Both the position numbers and the translations under genes were made by a program. A stretch of 64,000 nucleotides of DNA from Pontibacter sp. G13 (GTDB lineage: Bacteria; Bacteroidota; Bacteroidia; J057), in NCBI RefSeq assembly GCF_031851795.1, contig NZ_CP134696.1, forward strand, positions 124,001-188,000, given 5' to 3'. The notes under the pieces are model-generated. The model was not told the origin of the DNA. It worked only from the letters and a program-made list of their open reading frames with translations, and did not search any database. Positions within the stretch are counted from its first letter, which is position 1. Each line of letters begins with the position of its first letter. Below, piece by piece: positions 29,231 to 37,971 of the stretch.

Positions 29231-29878
29231 ATGATTGGAAGGGTTCAATATATTTCTCAATCGAATGCCCAAGGCGATCACTTGGATCACATTCAACGGA
29301 TTGTCGAATCCGGTGGGGATTGGGTTCAACTTCGAGTCAAGGATCGTTCTGAGGCTGAGGTCAAAGAATTGGCGATTCAGGCCAAGGAGCTTTGTTCGAA
29401 AACCGGAACCCAGTTGATCATCAATGACTTTCCTCACATTGCAGCCGAAGTCAAGGCCGATGGGGTTCACCTCGGCAAAAATGACCTCGCTCCCAAGTTG
29501 GCGCGAGAAATGGTAGGGCCTGATATGATCATTGGCGGTACGGCAAATACTTTCGAAGACATTGAATATCTCGCCGATCAAGGCGTGAACTATATTGGCT
29601 TGGGGCCTTTTCGCTTTACCACCACCAAAAAGAACCTTAGCCCAGTTTTGGGCCATGAGGGATATCGAAATCTCATCTCCCAGGCAAGAGATCGAGGCAT
29701 ACACATTCCTATCATTGCCATTGGAGGAATTCTGCTGGAAGATGTCCCCGAATTGATGAAGACCGGCATCCATGGAATTGCCCTTTCGGGGTTGATTACC
29801 CATGCAGAATCACCCTCGGCCCTTATTTCCCAACTTCAAACCTTGACTCAAGATGAAACCGTTGGTAATCGCAGATAA
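29231..29878 (+). CDS. thiE: Thiamine phosphate synthase ThiE
   Basis: Joins HMP-PP with the thiazole phosphate to give thiamine phosphate. It is 215 aa with the full motif set: [35 protein letters not shown] (the Asn-Asp pair and GVHLG), [24 protein letters not shown], and [13 protein letters not shown]. It starts in the ATGA overlap with thiD and overlaps thiG by 26 nt. This is the canonical copy, in contrast to the divergent paralogue at 27856-28491. Confidence 0.96.
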   Translation: MIGRVQYISQSNAQGDHLDHIQRIVESGGDWVQLRVKDRSEAEVKELAIQAKELCSKTGTQLIINDFPHIAAEVKADGVHLGKNDLAPKLAREMVGPDMIIGGTANTFEDIEYLADQGVNYIGLGPFRFTTTKKNLSPVLGHEGYRNLISQARDRGIHIPIIAIGGILLEDVPELMKTGIHGIALSGLITHAESPSALISQLQTLTQDETVGNRR

Positions 29879-30626
29879 AACCTTCCAGTCTCGGCTTTTC
29901 ACCGGTACCGGAAAATTCAGCTCCAGCCAAGACATGGCCCAAGCCCTCAAAGCATCCGGGTCAGAATTGGTGACGGTAGCACTCAAACGCGTGGATATTC
30001 AGGATGAATCTGATCAGATGTTGACCCATCTTGCAGATCCACAGTTCAACTTGCTCCCCAATACTTCGGGGGTTCGTACCGCCAAGGAAGCGGTATTCGC
30101 AGCCCAATTGGCACGAGAAGCACTCGAAACCAATTGGCTGAAACTCGAGATTCATCCAGATCCCAAATACCTCATGCCAGATCCGATCGAGACATTGGCG
30201 GCAGCGGAGGAGTTGGTCAAATTGGGATTCATTGTCCTTCCTTACGTTCATGCCGACCCCGTTCTCTGCAAAAGACTAGAAGAAGTAGGAACTGCAGCGG
30301 TCATGCCATTGGGATCACCCATTGGTTCAAACAAGGGACTCAAAAGCATTGATTTCCTTGAGATTATCATTGAACAGGCAAAGGTTCCCGTAGTCATCGA
30401 TGCCGGAATCGGCAGCCCCTCAGACGCAGCCAAAGCCATGGAAATCGGTGCGGATGCGGTGTTGGTTAATACTGCTATCGCAGCGAGCCCCAACCCCGTG
30501 GATATGGCCGTTGCATTCAAAATGGCCGTGGAAGCTGGGCGGATGGCATTTGAAGCCAAATTGGCTCAGCCGGTAGACCATGCCATTGCAAGTAGCCCTC
30601 TGACTGCATTTTTGGACGAAAGCTGA
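29853..30626 (+). CDS. thiG: Thiazole synthase ThiG
   Basis: Condenses deoxyxylulose-5-phosphate, dehydroglycine and ThiS-thiocarboxylate into the thiazole phosphate. It is 257 aa, the normal length. Motifs: [10 protein letters not shown] near the N-terminus, [35 protein letters not shown] (Schiff-base Lys region), [44 protein letters not shown]. It is followed by thiH after 6 nt; ThiG and ThiH form a complex in other bacteria. Confidence 0.97.
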   Translation: MKPLVIADKTFQSRLFTGTGKFSSSQDMAQALKASGSELVTVALKRVDIQDESDQMLTHLADPQFNLLPNTSGVRTAKEAVFAAQLAREALETNWLKLEIHPDPKYLMPDPIETLAAAEELVKLGFIVLPYVHADPVLCKRLEEVGTAAVMPLGSPIGSNKGLKSIDFLEIIIEQAKVPVVIDAGIGSPSDAAKAMEIGADAVLVNTAIAASPNPVDMAVAFKMAVEAGRMAFEAKLAQPVDHAIASSPLTAFLDES

Positions 30627-30632
30627 TAGGAC

Positions 30633-31802
30633 ATGGATAGAAGACTGATCAATCAAGCGGGGCATTCTTTCCGCCCCATATTCGAGGCCTACGATTGGGA
30701 TGACGTCAAAGCTCGAATCTACAGCAAGACCGGACGAGATGTCGAACATGCCCTTGGCAAATCTGGCAAGCGGGATTTGGAGGACTTCATGGCGTTGATT
30801 TCGCCTGCCGCCCTCGCCTATCTGGAACCGATGGCTCGACTCAGCCGCGAGATTACCTTAAAGCGTTTCGGCAAGGTCATGCAGATGTTTGCCCCCATGT
30901 ATCTCTCCAACGAGTGCCAAAATATCTGTACCTATTGTGGATTCAGCCTTGACAACAAAATCAGGCGAAAGACCCTGTCAGATCGCGAAATTCTCCGAGA
31001 AGTGGAGGCGATCAAGACATTGGGATTCGATCATATCCTCTTGGTGACAGGGGAAGCCAACCGTACGGTAGGCATGGACTATTTCAAGCACGCTTTGGAA
31101 CTGATCCGGCCTCACTTCTCTCATATTTCCATGGAGGTGCAGCCTTTGGATCAGGATGAATACGAAGAGCTAATCCCTCTGGGACTCAACACGGTACTGG
31201 TCTACCAAGAAACTTACCACGAGGAAGATTACAAGAAACACCATCCCAAGGGCAAAAAATCCAATTTCCAATATCGCCTCGACACCCCTGACCGATTGGG
31301 CAAGGCAGGCGTTCACAAAATCGGGCTGGGAGCTTTGTTCGGACTGGAAGACTGGCGTGCTGACAGCTTCTACACGGCATTGCATCTGGATTATTTGGAA
31401 CGAACATATTGGCGGACCAAATACTCCATTTCATTCCCGCGGCTGAGGCCTCACGCTGGAGGATTGGAACCCAAGGTCGAGATGACTGACAGAGATCTGG
31501 TCCAATTGATCTGTGCCTATCGAATCTTGAACGAGGAAGTGGAATTGTCCCTGAGTACAAGGGAATCCGAGCATTTCCGCAATCATGTATTCAAGCTCGG
31601 CATCACCTCGATGAGTGCTGGTTCCAAAACCAATCCCGGAGGATATGCGGTGGCTCCCCAGTCTTTGGAGCAATTCGAAATTTCAGATGAACGTACCCCT
31701 GAGCAAATCGCCGAAATGCTGAGCAACTCCGGTTACGAACCCGTATGGAAGGATTGGGATTTGGCATATGACCAGCCCAATGCACCTGCAATCGTTTCCT
31801 AA
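30633..31802 (+). CDS. thiH: 2-iminoacetate synthase ThiH
   Basis: Radical-SAM tyrosine lyase that makes dehydroglycine (2-iminoacetate) for ThiG, the oxygen-sensitive alternative to ThiO. It is 389 aa with the CX3CX2C cluster motif (CQNICTYCG, about residues 90-98), VTGEANRTVG, MEVQPLD, GLGALFGLEDWRAD and a C-terminal GSKTNPGGY segment. Last gene of the operon; a strong terminator follows. No thiF comes after it, although many thi operons have one. Confidence 0.97.
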   Translation: MDRRLINQAGHSFRPIFEAYDWDDVKARIYSKTGRDVEHALGKSGKRDLEDFMALISPAALAYLEPMARLSREITLKRFGKVMQMFAPMYLSNECQNICTYCGFSLDNKIRRKTLSDREILREVEAIKTLGFDHILLVTGEANRTVGMDYFKHALELIRPHFSHISMEVQPLDQDEYEELIPLGLNTVLVYQETYHEEDYKKHHPKGKKSNFQYRLDTPDRLGKAGVHKIGLGALFGLEDWRADSFYTALHLDYLERTYWRTKYSISFPRLRPHAGGLEPKVEMTDRDLVQLICAYRILNEEVELSLSTRESEHFRNHVFKLGITSMSAGSKTNPGGYAVAPQSLEQFEISDERTPEQIAEMLSNSGYEPVWKDWDLAYDQPNAPAIVS

Positions 31803-31857
31803 CCACTCTAATCAGTGGGTGTACTTTCCTATCTCCAACGAAAACCAGAAAATTATA

Positions 31858-31896
31858 AGCAGTCAATAATGAATCAATTATTGACTGCTTTCTTTT
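31858..31896 (+). terminator. Terminator of the thiamine operon
   Basis: Perfect 13-bp inverted repeat, arms 31858-31870 (AGCAGTCAATAAT) and 31877-31889, with a 6-nt loop, followed by TTTCTTTTT. It lies 56 nt after the thiH stop. Confidence 0.9.
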
Positions 31897-31918
31897 TAAG
31901 AGACTCACATTCAACTTT

Positions 31919-31931
31919 GTATGAGTCATAC
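31919..31931. promoter_or_regulatory. Possible operator palindrome
   Basis: GTATGAGTCATAC is a perfect inverted repeat with 6-nt arms around one G. It lies 55 nt upstream of a small gene, inside its presumed promoter region. It may be a protein-binding site; I have no further evidence. Confidence 0.25.
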
Positions 31932-31984
31932 GATTAATTATTTCCTGTCTATCAATCCATGGATAAAAGGCGAAAGCCATTCGC

Positions 31985-32182
31985 TTGAAACAAGATGATT
32001 TTCCGGAAGACCTTCGCAAGGAAATCACTTTCTATGATTCGATCCCTCAACGTGTAACCCCAAACGGGCAAGTGGTCGAGCAAGGTTATGCTGTACACTT
32101 GACAGCTTCTCAACCCAATCACCCTATGCGAGTATCATGGTTCAAAATCCCGAAGGATTTAACATTCAATAAACTACCCTAA
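31985..32182 (+). CDS. Hypothetical small protein (about 65 aa)
   Basis: Unrecognised small protein, with codon use that looks coding (DDFPEDLRKEITFYDSIPQ, HLTASQPNHPMRVSWFKIP) and a clear terminator right after the stop. The start is unusual. No ATG exists in frame: the only standard choice is TTG at 31985, or ATT at 31979 spaced 8 nt from an AAAAGG. An ATG at 31959 opens a nine-codon frame (MDKRKPFA) that ends at the TGA overlapping this TTG. This could mean translational coupling, or a single-base frameshift that cut the true N-terminus off. No signal peptide or TM segment. Function unknown. Confidence 0.5.
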   Translation: MKQDDFPEDLRKEITFYDSIPQRVTPNGQVVEQGYAVHLTASQPNHPMRVSWFKIPKDLTFNKLP

Positions 32183-32185
32183 ATC

Positions 32186-32220
32186 AAGGCCGGGCAATCA
32201 TTGTGTCCGGCCATTTTTTT
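32186..32220 (+). terminator. Terminator of the small gene
   Basis: GGCCGG (32188-32193) pairs with CCGGCC (32207-32212), 13-nt loop, then ATTTTTTT. It begins 4-6 nt after the stop codon. Confidence 0.85.
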
Positions 32221-32543
32221 GCTCTGTAAACAAGCGATAAGGAGTTTCGGGGAAGCGATCAAAGAATGGTCTGATACCTATTTGATATTCGAACCTTGAT
32301 ATTCTGGGGATTCTTTTCAATTCCCAAGGGCCGGCTCCTCCTAGCCCCTCCAAGATGAATAGAACGTCTAGTTTCCAATGAGCGCTAATATTCCTCCTTA
32401 TGAACAATTTTGACCCCTAGTTGCACCAGAATCGGTCAAAATATCCACAATAATCCCAATCACCCACCATCGCTCAGGATAATTTTATCAGCTGAAAATG
32501 ATGATTTATCCCTGTAGAATTTTACTTACAACACATATCTGGA
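32221..32543. other. Intergenic region before the GH43 gene
   Basis: About 320 bases with no supported gene. A 69-codon minus-strand frame at 32198-32407 overlaps the terminator and has no recognisable content. It presumably carries the promoter of the GH43 gene. I could not fix a -33/-7 pair with confidence. Confidence 0.5.
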
Positions 32544-33734
32544 ATGAGCAAGCATCTATTTCCATTACTACTAGCTGTAACCCTCTCGACTTGTGCATGG
32601 GCTCAGCGAACTGCCCAAGTAGAATGGGCTCCCATTGCCCCCGTGAATACAAGGGCAGAAATCGAGGCTGGATTGGCGTCCCATGATCGAGCGCTCTTTT
32701 TGAAAGATCATTGGATCCGTGATCCATACATTACGCTTGGCCCAGATGACTATTACTACTTAACTGGGACCACCCCCAACGAAAACGACCCCAAGCTGGA
32801 AACCGATCCATACAATAAGGGCCTGTTCAAAGGCAGCATAGTCGGATCGAAAGTTCGAGTCTGGAGGAGCAAGGATCTCGTGGACTGGGAGTATTTAGGT
32901 GCCCCATTCTCCATCGAGAATTCCTATCGATTCCAAGAGGGCCTGAGTATTCCAAAAGCTGGAAAAGGATCAGGAGGCAAAGAGGTGATCTGGGCTCCTG
33001 AGCTTCATTGGGTGAAGGATAAATGGGCGTTGGTACACTGTCCAAAGGGAAGAAGCAGCTTGGCATTTTCGGAAGGGATCGAAGTGGAAGGTCCTTGGGA
33101 ACATCCTATGGGAGAAGCTTTTGACAAAAAGCACGATCCTTCCTTGTTCCAAGACGACGACGGTACGTGGTATGCACTTTGGGCCAATACCTACATTGCG
33201 AAAATCAAATCAGACTTTAGCGGATTGGATTCCGAGCCCTATTACATCGTTCCTGCAGGCAATCGCCCTAATCCCAAAAAGAATGGTGCCACGATCTCCA
33301 GAATTGGACACGAAGGGGCTACCATGCGGAAAATTGGGGGAAAATATATCTCTTTCGGTACTGCATGGTCTACCGACCGAGGCCGAGAGGGTTCTTACAA
33401 CCTATATTACTGCGAAGCAGACGAAGTCATGGGGGAATATGGCCCTCGTAAGTTTGTGGGGAGATTTTTGGGACATGGTACTCCCTTCCAAACCAAAGAC
33501 GGCAATTGGTGGTGCACCGCATTCTTCAATGGAAATGTCCCGCCTGTTTCACGTGAGGGAATCGAAGACAAAGATCTCGGAGAAACTGCCCAGACCATCA
33601 ATCAGCGGGGCACCACCATCGTCCCATTAGAAGTGAAAGTGCTAGATAATGGGGAGATATTCATCCGTGCCAAAGACCCTGCCTATCGAAACCCGGGGCC
33701 GGATGAGAACCAGCAATTCGAACAGATCGAGTAA
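32544..33734 (+). CDS. Secreted glycoside hydrolase, family 43-like five-bladed propeller
   Basis: A 396-aa exported glycosidase with a signal peptide (LFPLLLAVTLSTCAWAQ). GH43 enzymes remove arabinose, xylose or galactose units from plant or algal polysaccharides. The three acidic positions of the family are visible: Asp in WIRDPYI (general base), Asp in KKHDPSLF (pKa modulator) and Glu in IGHEGATM (general acid). Aromatic subsite strands YYYLTGT, VIWAPELHW and WYALWANTYI also match. No CBM, no T9SS domain and no lipobox, so it is likely periplasmic. No susCD genes are nearby, so it is not in a visible polysaccharide utilisation locus. Confidence 0.88.
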   Translation: MSKHLFPLLLAVTLSTCAWAQRTAQVEWAPIAPVNTRAEIEAGLASHDRALFLKDHWIRDPYITLGPDDYYYLTGTTPNENDPKLETDPYNKGLFKGSIVGSKVRVWRSKDLVDWEYLGAPFSIENSYRFQEGLSIPKAGKGSGGKEVIWAPELHWVKDKWALVHCPKGRSSLAFSEGIEVEGPWEHPMGEAFDKKHDPSLFQDDDGTWYALWANTYIAKIKSDFSGLDSEPYYIVPAGNRPNPKKNGATISRIGHEGATMRKIGGKYISFGTAWSTDRGREGSYNLYYCEADEVMGEYGPRKFVGRFLGHGTPFQTKDGNWWCTAFFNGNVPPVSREGIEDKDLGETAQTINQRGTTIVPLEVKVLDNGEIFIRAKDPAYRNPGPDENQQFEQIE

Positions 33735-33749
33735 GATTAAGAATCCATC

Positions 33750-33800
33750 ACAGGGGAAGGGAGGGTGGAGATCTACGTCTCCCCCCTGTTTCATTTCCAA
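33750..33800 (+). terminator. Possible terminator after the GH43 gene
   Basis: ACAGGGG (33750-33756) can pair with CCCCTGT (33783-33789), with inner GGGAG/CTCCC pairing, followed by TTTCATTT. The tail is weak. Confidence 0.4.
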
Positions 33801-33967
33801 TAATCACTGATAGAACTGGCTCTAAGAAAGCTTGCCGAGAAAGCAATTCTCAGGCTAAAAGCTCTGGACATATCCCAAGGAGAATGAACAACTCTTAGTC
33901 AATCTAGTTCTACATACTAGTTTGTCCGAGAGTCATATTTTCGACAGAATGAAATGATCAGACCGCC

Positions 33968-34645
33968 GTGAAACAATTTCTGGAATGGCTTGCCAGCAAG
34001 AATAATTTCTCCCTCCTGTTCTTTTTCCTAAGTATGGGGTTGGTGGTTCCGCCGATGGTGGAACAGACTGCGCTTCACAGCCCTGCTTTTCAGCTTTGTT
34101 TCAGCCTAGCCATCCTCTCTGGCGTTGTGGCAATGCGAAAAGAAGGAGAATTCATCAATTTCGGACTGACAGTCAGCGTCGTGTGCCTCTCGCTTGTATG
34201 GCTGGATTACATGATTGGAGGAGCTGTGCTCAAAATCATCTCCCTTGGGCTATACATCGTCTATTTCTGCATTCTCTTTTACAAGACCACCCATCTGATC
34301 CTCAGCAAGGATCAGATTTCCAATCAACTGCTGATAGCCGGAATCGCAGGGTATATGCTATTGGGGTATATCTCAGCATTTGCACTTATGCTAGTTCAGA
34401 TCAGTTACCCGCAATCCTTTGGGATCTCAGACGATAAATTTCTCCAAGATCTGATCTACTTTGCATTTGTGACCCTCTCTACGGTGGGGTATGGCGATAT
34501 TACCCCAGAGACTTCCGTCGCCAAATCCGTGTCGGTCTTGATTGGAGTCGCCGGGCAAATGTACCTCACCTTACTGGTCGCTTTGCTCGTAGGCAAGTAC
34601 CTCCAAAATCCCACCCTCCCTTCTTCTGATGAAAAATCCGATTGA
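33968..34645 (+). CDS. Voltage-gated-type potassium channel subunit
   Basis: A 225-aa membrane protein starting at GTG 33968. Five to six hydrophobic segments (about residues 10-30, 38-58, 62-105, 118-145 and 185-215) flank the pore loop with the K+ selectivity filter TVGYGD (about residue 175) followed by ITPE, the signature of Kv/KcsA-type channels. No Arg/Lys-rich S4 voltage sensor is obvious and there is no cytoplasmic RCK domain, so gating is unclear. It is a single gene between the GH43 gene and a metal-dependent hydrolase. Confidence 0.88.
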   Translation: MKQFLEWLASKNNFSLLFFFLSMGLVVPPMVEQTALHSPAFQLCFSLAILSGVVAMRKEGEFINFGLTVSVVCLSLVWLDYMIGGAVLKIISLGLYIVYFCILFYKTTHLILSKDQISNQLLIAGIAGYMLLGYISAFALMLVQISYPQSFGISDDKFLQDLIYFAFVTLSTVGYGDITPETSVAKSVSVLIGVAGQMYLTLLVALLVGKYLQNPTLPSSDEKSD

Positions 34646-34785
34646 CTTGGATCATCTCCTTCGATCAAGTATTTTCAATTGGAAACTGACGAATCGATTT
34701 AGATAGCCTGCCTAATGGATATGTGCGAGTCTTCGATTTCGATTATTAGTACCCATTATCCCTCAAATCACCTCAATCCCTAATA

Positions 34786-35466
34786 ATGAATATCACATTT
34801 TATGGCCACGCGTGTTTTGGCGTGGAAATCGACGGCGTAAACCTGTTGTTCGATCCATTCATTTCCCCCAATCCCCTAGCCTCTCAAATTGACATAGACG
34901 CTATTCCAGCAGATTTCATCCTGCTTTCCCATGGCCATGAAGATCATGTGGCCGATGTGGAGGTCATTGCCAAACGCACAGGCGCGACCCTAGTTGGAGC
35001 ATTTGAAGTGGTCAGTTGGTTTGGCGCCAAAGGCATCGAGAAATTCCATCCCATGAATATAGGAGGGAGTTGGAACTTCGACTTTGGCACCGTCAAATGC
35101 GTCAATGCCATCCATACGAGCAGTATGCCAGATGGGAGTTATGGAGGCGCTCCACTGGGTTTTATCGTCAAGACTTCTGCCGGAAACTTCTACTACTCAG
35201 GGGATACCGCACTGACATTGGACATGCAGCTGTTGGCCGATGATGAATTGGAATTTGCGATGCTCTGTATGGGCGACAATTTCACCATGGGAATCGAGGA
35301 TGCCGTCAAAGCTGCTAGCCTGATCGAATGTGATGAGATCATAGGGATGCACTTCGACACCTTTGGCTATATCAAAATCGACCATGATCAGGCGAAATCA
35401 GCCTTTTCTTCCGCTGGAAAAAACCTCAAACTGCCGTCGATTGGAGAAACATTTACAATGCCTTAG
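34786..35466 (+). CDS. Metal-dependent hydrolase, UPF0173 / metallo-beta-lactamase fold
   Basis: A 226-aa cytoplasmic hydrolase of the UPF0173 (UlaG-like) group. The metal motif HGHEDHVAD (about residues 48-56) is preceded by FYGHACFGVEIDGVNLLFDPFI, typical for this family. Further ligands come from IHTSSMPDG, YYSGDTALT and the terminal IGMHFDTFGYIKID. The family is widely conserved, and its biochemical substrate is generally unknown. It starts at ATG 34786 and is followed after 56 nt by a pair of paralogous membrane proteins. Confidence 0.93.
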   Translation: MNITFYGHACFGVEIDGVNLLFDPFISPNPLASQIDIDAIPADFILLSHGHEDHVADVEVIAKRTGATLVGAFEVVSWFGAKGIEKFHPMNIGGSWNFDFGTVKCVNAIHTSSMPDGSYGGAPLGFIVKTSAGNFYYSGDTALTLDMQLLADDELEFAMLCMGDNFTMGIEDAVKAASLIECDEIIGMHFDTFGYIKIDHDQAKSAFSSAGKNLKLPSIGETFTMP

Positions 35467-35522
35467 GGGGTTATAGGGTATGATTCTGCTGATTTCAGGA
35501 TTTCCATCTGAGAACACTGGAT

Positions 35523-36215
35523 ATGTCATTGCAGGAAACCAAAATTGAAAACCTCATCCAAGACGGATACCCTTTTCAACTCAAGGATTACATCAAGCGC
35601 GGCTGGGAATTATTCAAGGCCGACCCCGTAAATCTGATCCTATTTGGCGCCATTCTTTTGTTGGTAGGCGGTTTGCCCGCAATCTTCAATTCGACATGGA
35701 CCTCTTTCATATCCCTTCTGGTAGCGTATCCGCTAGCAGGAGGGCTTTTTCTGTATATAGATAAAATTGCCCACCGCGAACCGAGGACTTTTCAAGATTT
35801 CTTTGGAGGATTTGCCTATTTCAAGGATTTGGTATTGGCTTCTCTGGGCGTGAACCTTTTGGTTGGGCTCGGCTTGCTACTCCTTTTTGTCCCAGGAATT
35901 TACCTTGCAATTGCCTACACCTTTGTCATTCCATTCATCGTGTTGGGAGGCCTCCCCTTCTGGCCCTCTATGGAATTAAGTCGCCGACTGATTACCCGAA
36001 ACTGGCTTTCGTTTGGGTTGATGGCTTTGATGTGCTTTATGCTGGTATTTTTGGGAGCAGTCTTCCTGTTTGTGGGAGCGCTTGTCATGGTTCCCTTTGT
36101 TTACTGCATCGTCTTTGCTGCCTACGAAGGAATAGTGGAAGAACAAACCGAGCATTTCGTCGAGCTAGATGATCCGGTGGACGGTTTTCAGGACGAAACG
36201 CCTACCACCTTCTAA
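35523..36215 (+). CDS. Multi-pass membrane protein, paralogue A of a tandem pair
   Basis: A 230-aa integral membrane protein with no signal peptide and about four to six TM segments between residues 38 and 205. The N-terminal cytoplasmic part contains GYPFQLKDYIKRGWELF, and the middle contains FVPGIYLAIAYTF; both recur in the next gene (GYEFKFEHYFTRGWELF; FLPGIYLAVAFGF). The C-terminal tail is acidic. It resembles DUF975/GPDPase-membrane-domain-like proteins of Bacteroidota, with no known activity. The arrangement with the 36366-37004 gene suggests an old tandem duplication and perhaps a heteromeric membrane complex. Confidence 0.8.
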   Translation: MSLQETKIENLIQDGYPFQLKDYIKRGWELFKADPVNLILFGAILLLVGGLPAIFNSTWTSFISLLVAYPLAGGLFLYIDKIAHREPRTFQDFFGGFAYFKDLVLASLGVNLLVGLGLLLLFVPGIYLAIAYTFVIPFIVLGGLPFWPSMELSRRLITRNWLSFGLMALMCFMLVFLGAVFLFVGALVMVPFVYCIVFAAYEGIVEEQTEHFVELDDPVDGFQDETPTTF

Positions 36216-36365
36216 TCCTTTGTCCCTTGACCCCATCCTTGTATTCGAAAGGCTATAGGATCTGAATCAACATTTTTCTGATTATTTCCGCAAAATATAC
36301 CTTTCCATATTTGGATTCATCTTTGACCAGTCTTAAGTTAGGATTGGTAAGTCAAAATTAAGGTC

Positions 36366-37004
36366 ATGGAACAATCTTCACACAATTACGACGACATCAT
36401 CGAACATGGATATGAATTCAAGTTCGAGCATTACTTCACCCGTGGATGGGAGCTTTTCACACAAAACGCCGGCAACTTGTATGCTTGGATGTTTGTTGGA
36501 TTGCTGATTGTCATGGTATCTGCCATCATCCCACCCCTATTGTTGTGGACCGTACCAGCTTTCTCCGCTGCCTTCTACCTGTACCTGAATAAAGCAGCAA
36601 ACGGAGAAAAGCCCGTCTTCAACGATTTCTTCCAAGGTTTCCAACCAGCTGGACAGTTGGTACTTGTGACCCTCTTCACCGCAGTCTTGGTCATGATTGG
36701 ATTCATGCTATTCTTCCTGCCGGGGATCTATCTGGCTGTTGCCTTTGGCTTTGGGATTCCGCTGGTGGCTTTGGGAGGATTGTCCGCCACAGACGCTTTG
36801 GGAGTGAGCCGTAAGGTGATCACCAAGCAATGGTGGATGTTCTTGGTAATGGGAATCGTAATGGGTCTGATTGCTCAGTTCATTCCATTGTTGAGCCTTC
36901 CGTTCATCGTTTGCGTCAACTACGCGATGTTCGAAGACATCATGGGATCTCCCGCTGAGTTGGAATCACAGATTGACGAGATGGGCGCCGAGGGCGAATT
37001 CTAA
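36366..37004 (+). CDS. Multi-pass membrane protein, paralogue B of a tandem pair
   Basis: A 212-aa paralogue of the preceding membrane protein with the same layout: cytoplasmic GYEFKFEHYFTRGWELFTQN, four or more TM segments, FLPGIYLAVAFGFGIPLVALGGL in the centre, SRKVITKQWW, and an acidic C-terminal tail (ESQIDEMGAEGEF). The two genes are separated by 150 nt, so each may have its own promoter. A good terminator follows. Function unknown. Confidence 0.82.
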   Translation: MEQSSHNYDDIIEHGYEFKFEHYFTRGWELFTQNAGNLYAWMFVGLLIVMVSAIIPPLLLWTVPAFSAAFYLYLNKAANGEKPVFNDFFQGFQPAGQLVLVTLFTAVLVMIGFMLFFLPGIYLAVAFGFGIPLVALGGLSATDALGVSRKVITKQWWMFLVMGIVMGLIAQFIPLLSLPFIVCVNYAMFEDIMGSPAELESQIDEMGAEGEF

Positions 37005-37036
37005 CAAGTCTCTTCTCAAACCTCTCTCATATGTTC

Positions 37037-37072
37037 AAGGAGCTGTCTTTTAGGCAAGCTCCTTACTTTTTT
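37037..37072 (+). terminator. Terminator after paralogue B
   Basis: AAGGAGCT (37037-37044) / AGCTCCTT (37057-37064), 12-nt loop, followed by ACTTTTTT. It lies 33 nt after the stop at 37004. Confidence 0.85.
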
Positions 37073-37364
37073 GGAGTGCTGACTATTTGGGCGTACCCCA
37101 GCGTGCTTGGCCTAGGGATTTTCCCCAAAAATATTGGATCGCTGGGTCAGGCTATTCATGGGTTCGCTGCGCTCCGTCCTCGAAAACAGCGGCCTCATTC
37201 CCCCAAAAACTTGCAAAAATCTGCGCCTTTTTGCCAGTCCTCTAAATTCTCTTTCTCGGACTGCTCCCCGCCCTTTCTGCACTCCCACCCTGAGGTCGCA
37301 CCATTCCTATCCTTTACGCCTCACGAGTCAGCCGCACCCTTTCAACTCGACTTCCTAAAATCCA
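37073..37364. other. GC-rich non-coding segment, possible dispersed repeat
   Basis: About 290 bases, C-rich on the plus strand, between two terminators. The part at about 37090-37185 (GGGCGTACCCCAGCG ... GGTCAGGCTATTCATGGGTT ... GCTGCGCTCCG) has the look of intergenic repeat families seen in Bacteroidota genomes. Only one copy is visible here. A 128-codon frame at 37031-37417 spans it, begins inside the terminator stem, and gives a low-complexity Ser/Pro/Phe-rich translation, so I do not call it a gene. Confidence 0.4.
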
Positions 37365-37400
37365 AAAGAGGCCATCAATATGACAGCCTCTTTCTTTATG
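37365..37400. terminator. Bidirectional hairpin terminator before the ferritin gene end
   Basis: AAAGAGGC (37365-37372) / GCCTCTTT (37386-37393), 13-nt loop. T-rich tails on both strands (CTTTATGTTT on plus, TGGATTTTAGG on minus). It probably ends the leftward BtuF-like/ferritin transcript. Confidence 0.65.
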
Positions 37401-37425
37401 TTTCAGAGAATTCTTAGCGGTAAGC

Positions 37426-37938
37426 CTAGGCGGCGTTCTCCTCCGCTTCAGCTTTGCGTTTCATCAGCTCCTCATTCATGAGGTACAGGGCACTCTTGTT
37501 GCCATCGATCAGCTTGATTTTGGCAATCAAGGTCCGCATGGTGGATTCTTCCTCTACCTGCTCCATGACAAACCACTGGAAAAACTGATGCGTGGCAAAA
37601 TCGCCTTCCTGCATCGCCACCTTCACAATCTCATGGATATGCTTGGTGATCAGCTGTTCGTGCTTGTAGGCTTCCTCAAACACCTCTAGCAGTGAACCAA
37701 AAGTATTGGAGGGAGAATCGATGGGACCGTGTTCAATCTTGCCGTCCACCTCATGCAGATAGTCGAATTGCTTCATTGCATGCATCAACTCCTCTTCGGC
37801 TTGTACCCTGAAAAAATTGGCAAATCCATCCAGATCTTCCTGTAGGAAGTAGGAACTCATGGCCAAGTATTGATTGGCTGAAAACAATTCTCTGTGATAC
37901 TGATCATTGATCAGCTGTTGCATTTTTTCACTCAACAT
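37426..37938 (-). CDS. ftnA: Non-heme bacterial ferritin
   Basis: A 170-aa iron-storage protein forming 24-mer shells in the cytoplasm. The four-helix bundle and ferroxidase residues are readable: YHRELFSANQYLAMSSYF in helix A (Glu17-type ligand), EEELMHAMK in helix B (Glu50/His53-type ligands), and FVMEQVEEESTMRTLIAKI in helix D (Glu94 and Gln127/130-type region). It lacks a heme-ligand Met characteristic of bacterioferritin. It follows the BtuF-like gene by 33 nt on the same strand and probably shares its transcript. Confidence 0.93.
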   Translation of the reverse strand: MLSEKMQQLINDQYHRELFSANQYLAMSSYFLQEDLDGFANFFRVQAEEELMHAMKQFDYLHEVDGKIEHGPIDSPSNTFGSLLEVFEEAYKHEQLITKHIHEIVKVAMQEGDFATHQFFQWFVMEQVEEESTMRTLIAKIKLIDGNKSALYLMNEELMKRKAEAEENAA

Positions 37939-37971
37939 ATAAAAAAGTCATATTGGGGAACTCGTACGTAC

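Noticed and set aside
37031-37417. 128-codon plus-strand frame
   Set aside because: Starts inside a terminator stem and runs through two hairpins; low-complexity Ser/Pro/Phe-rich translation.
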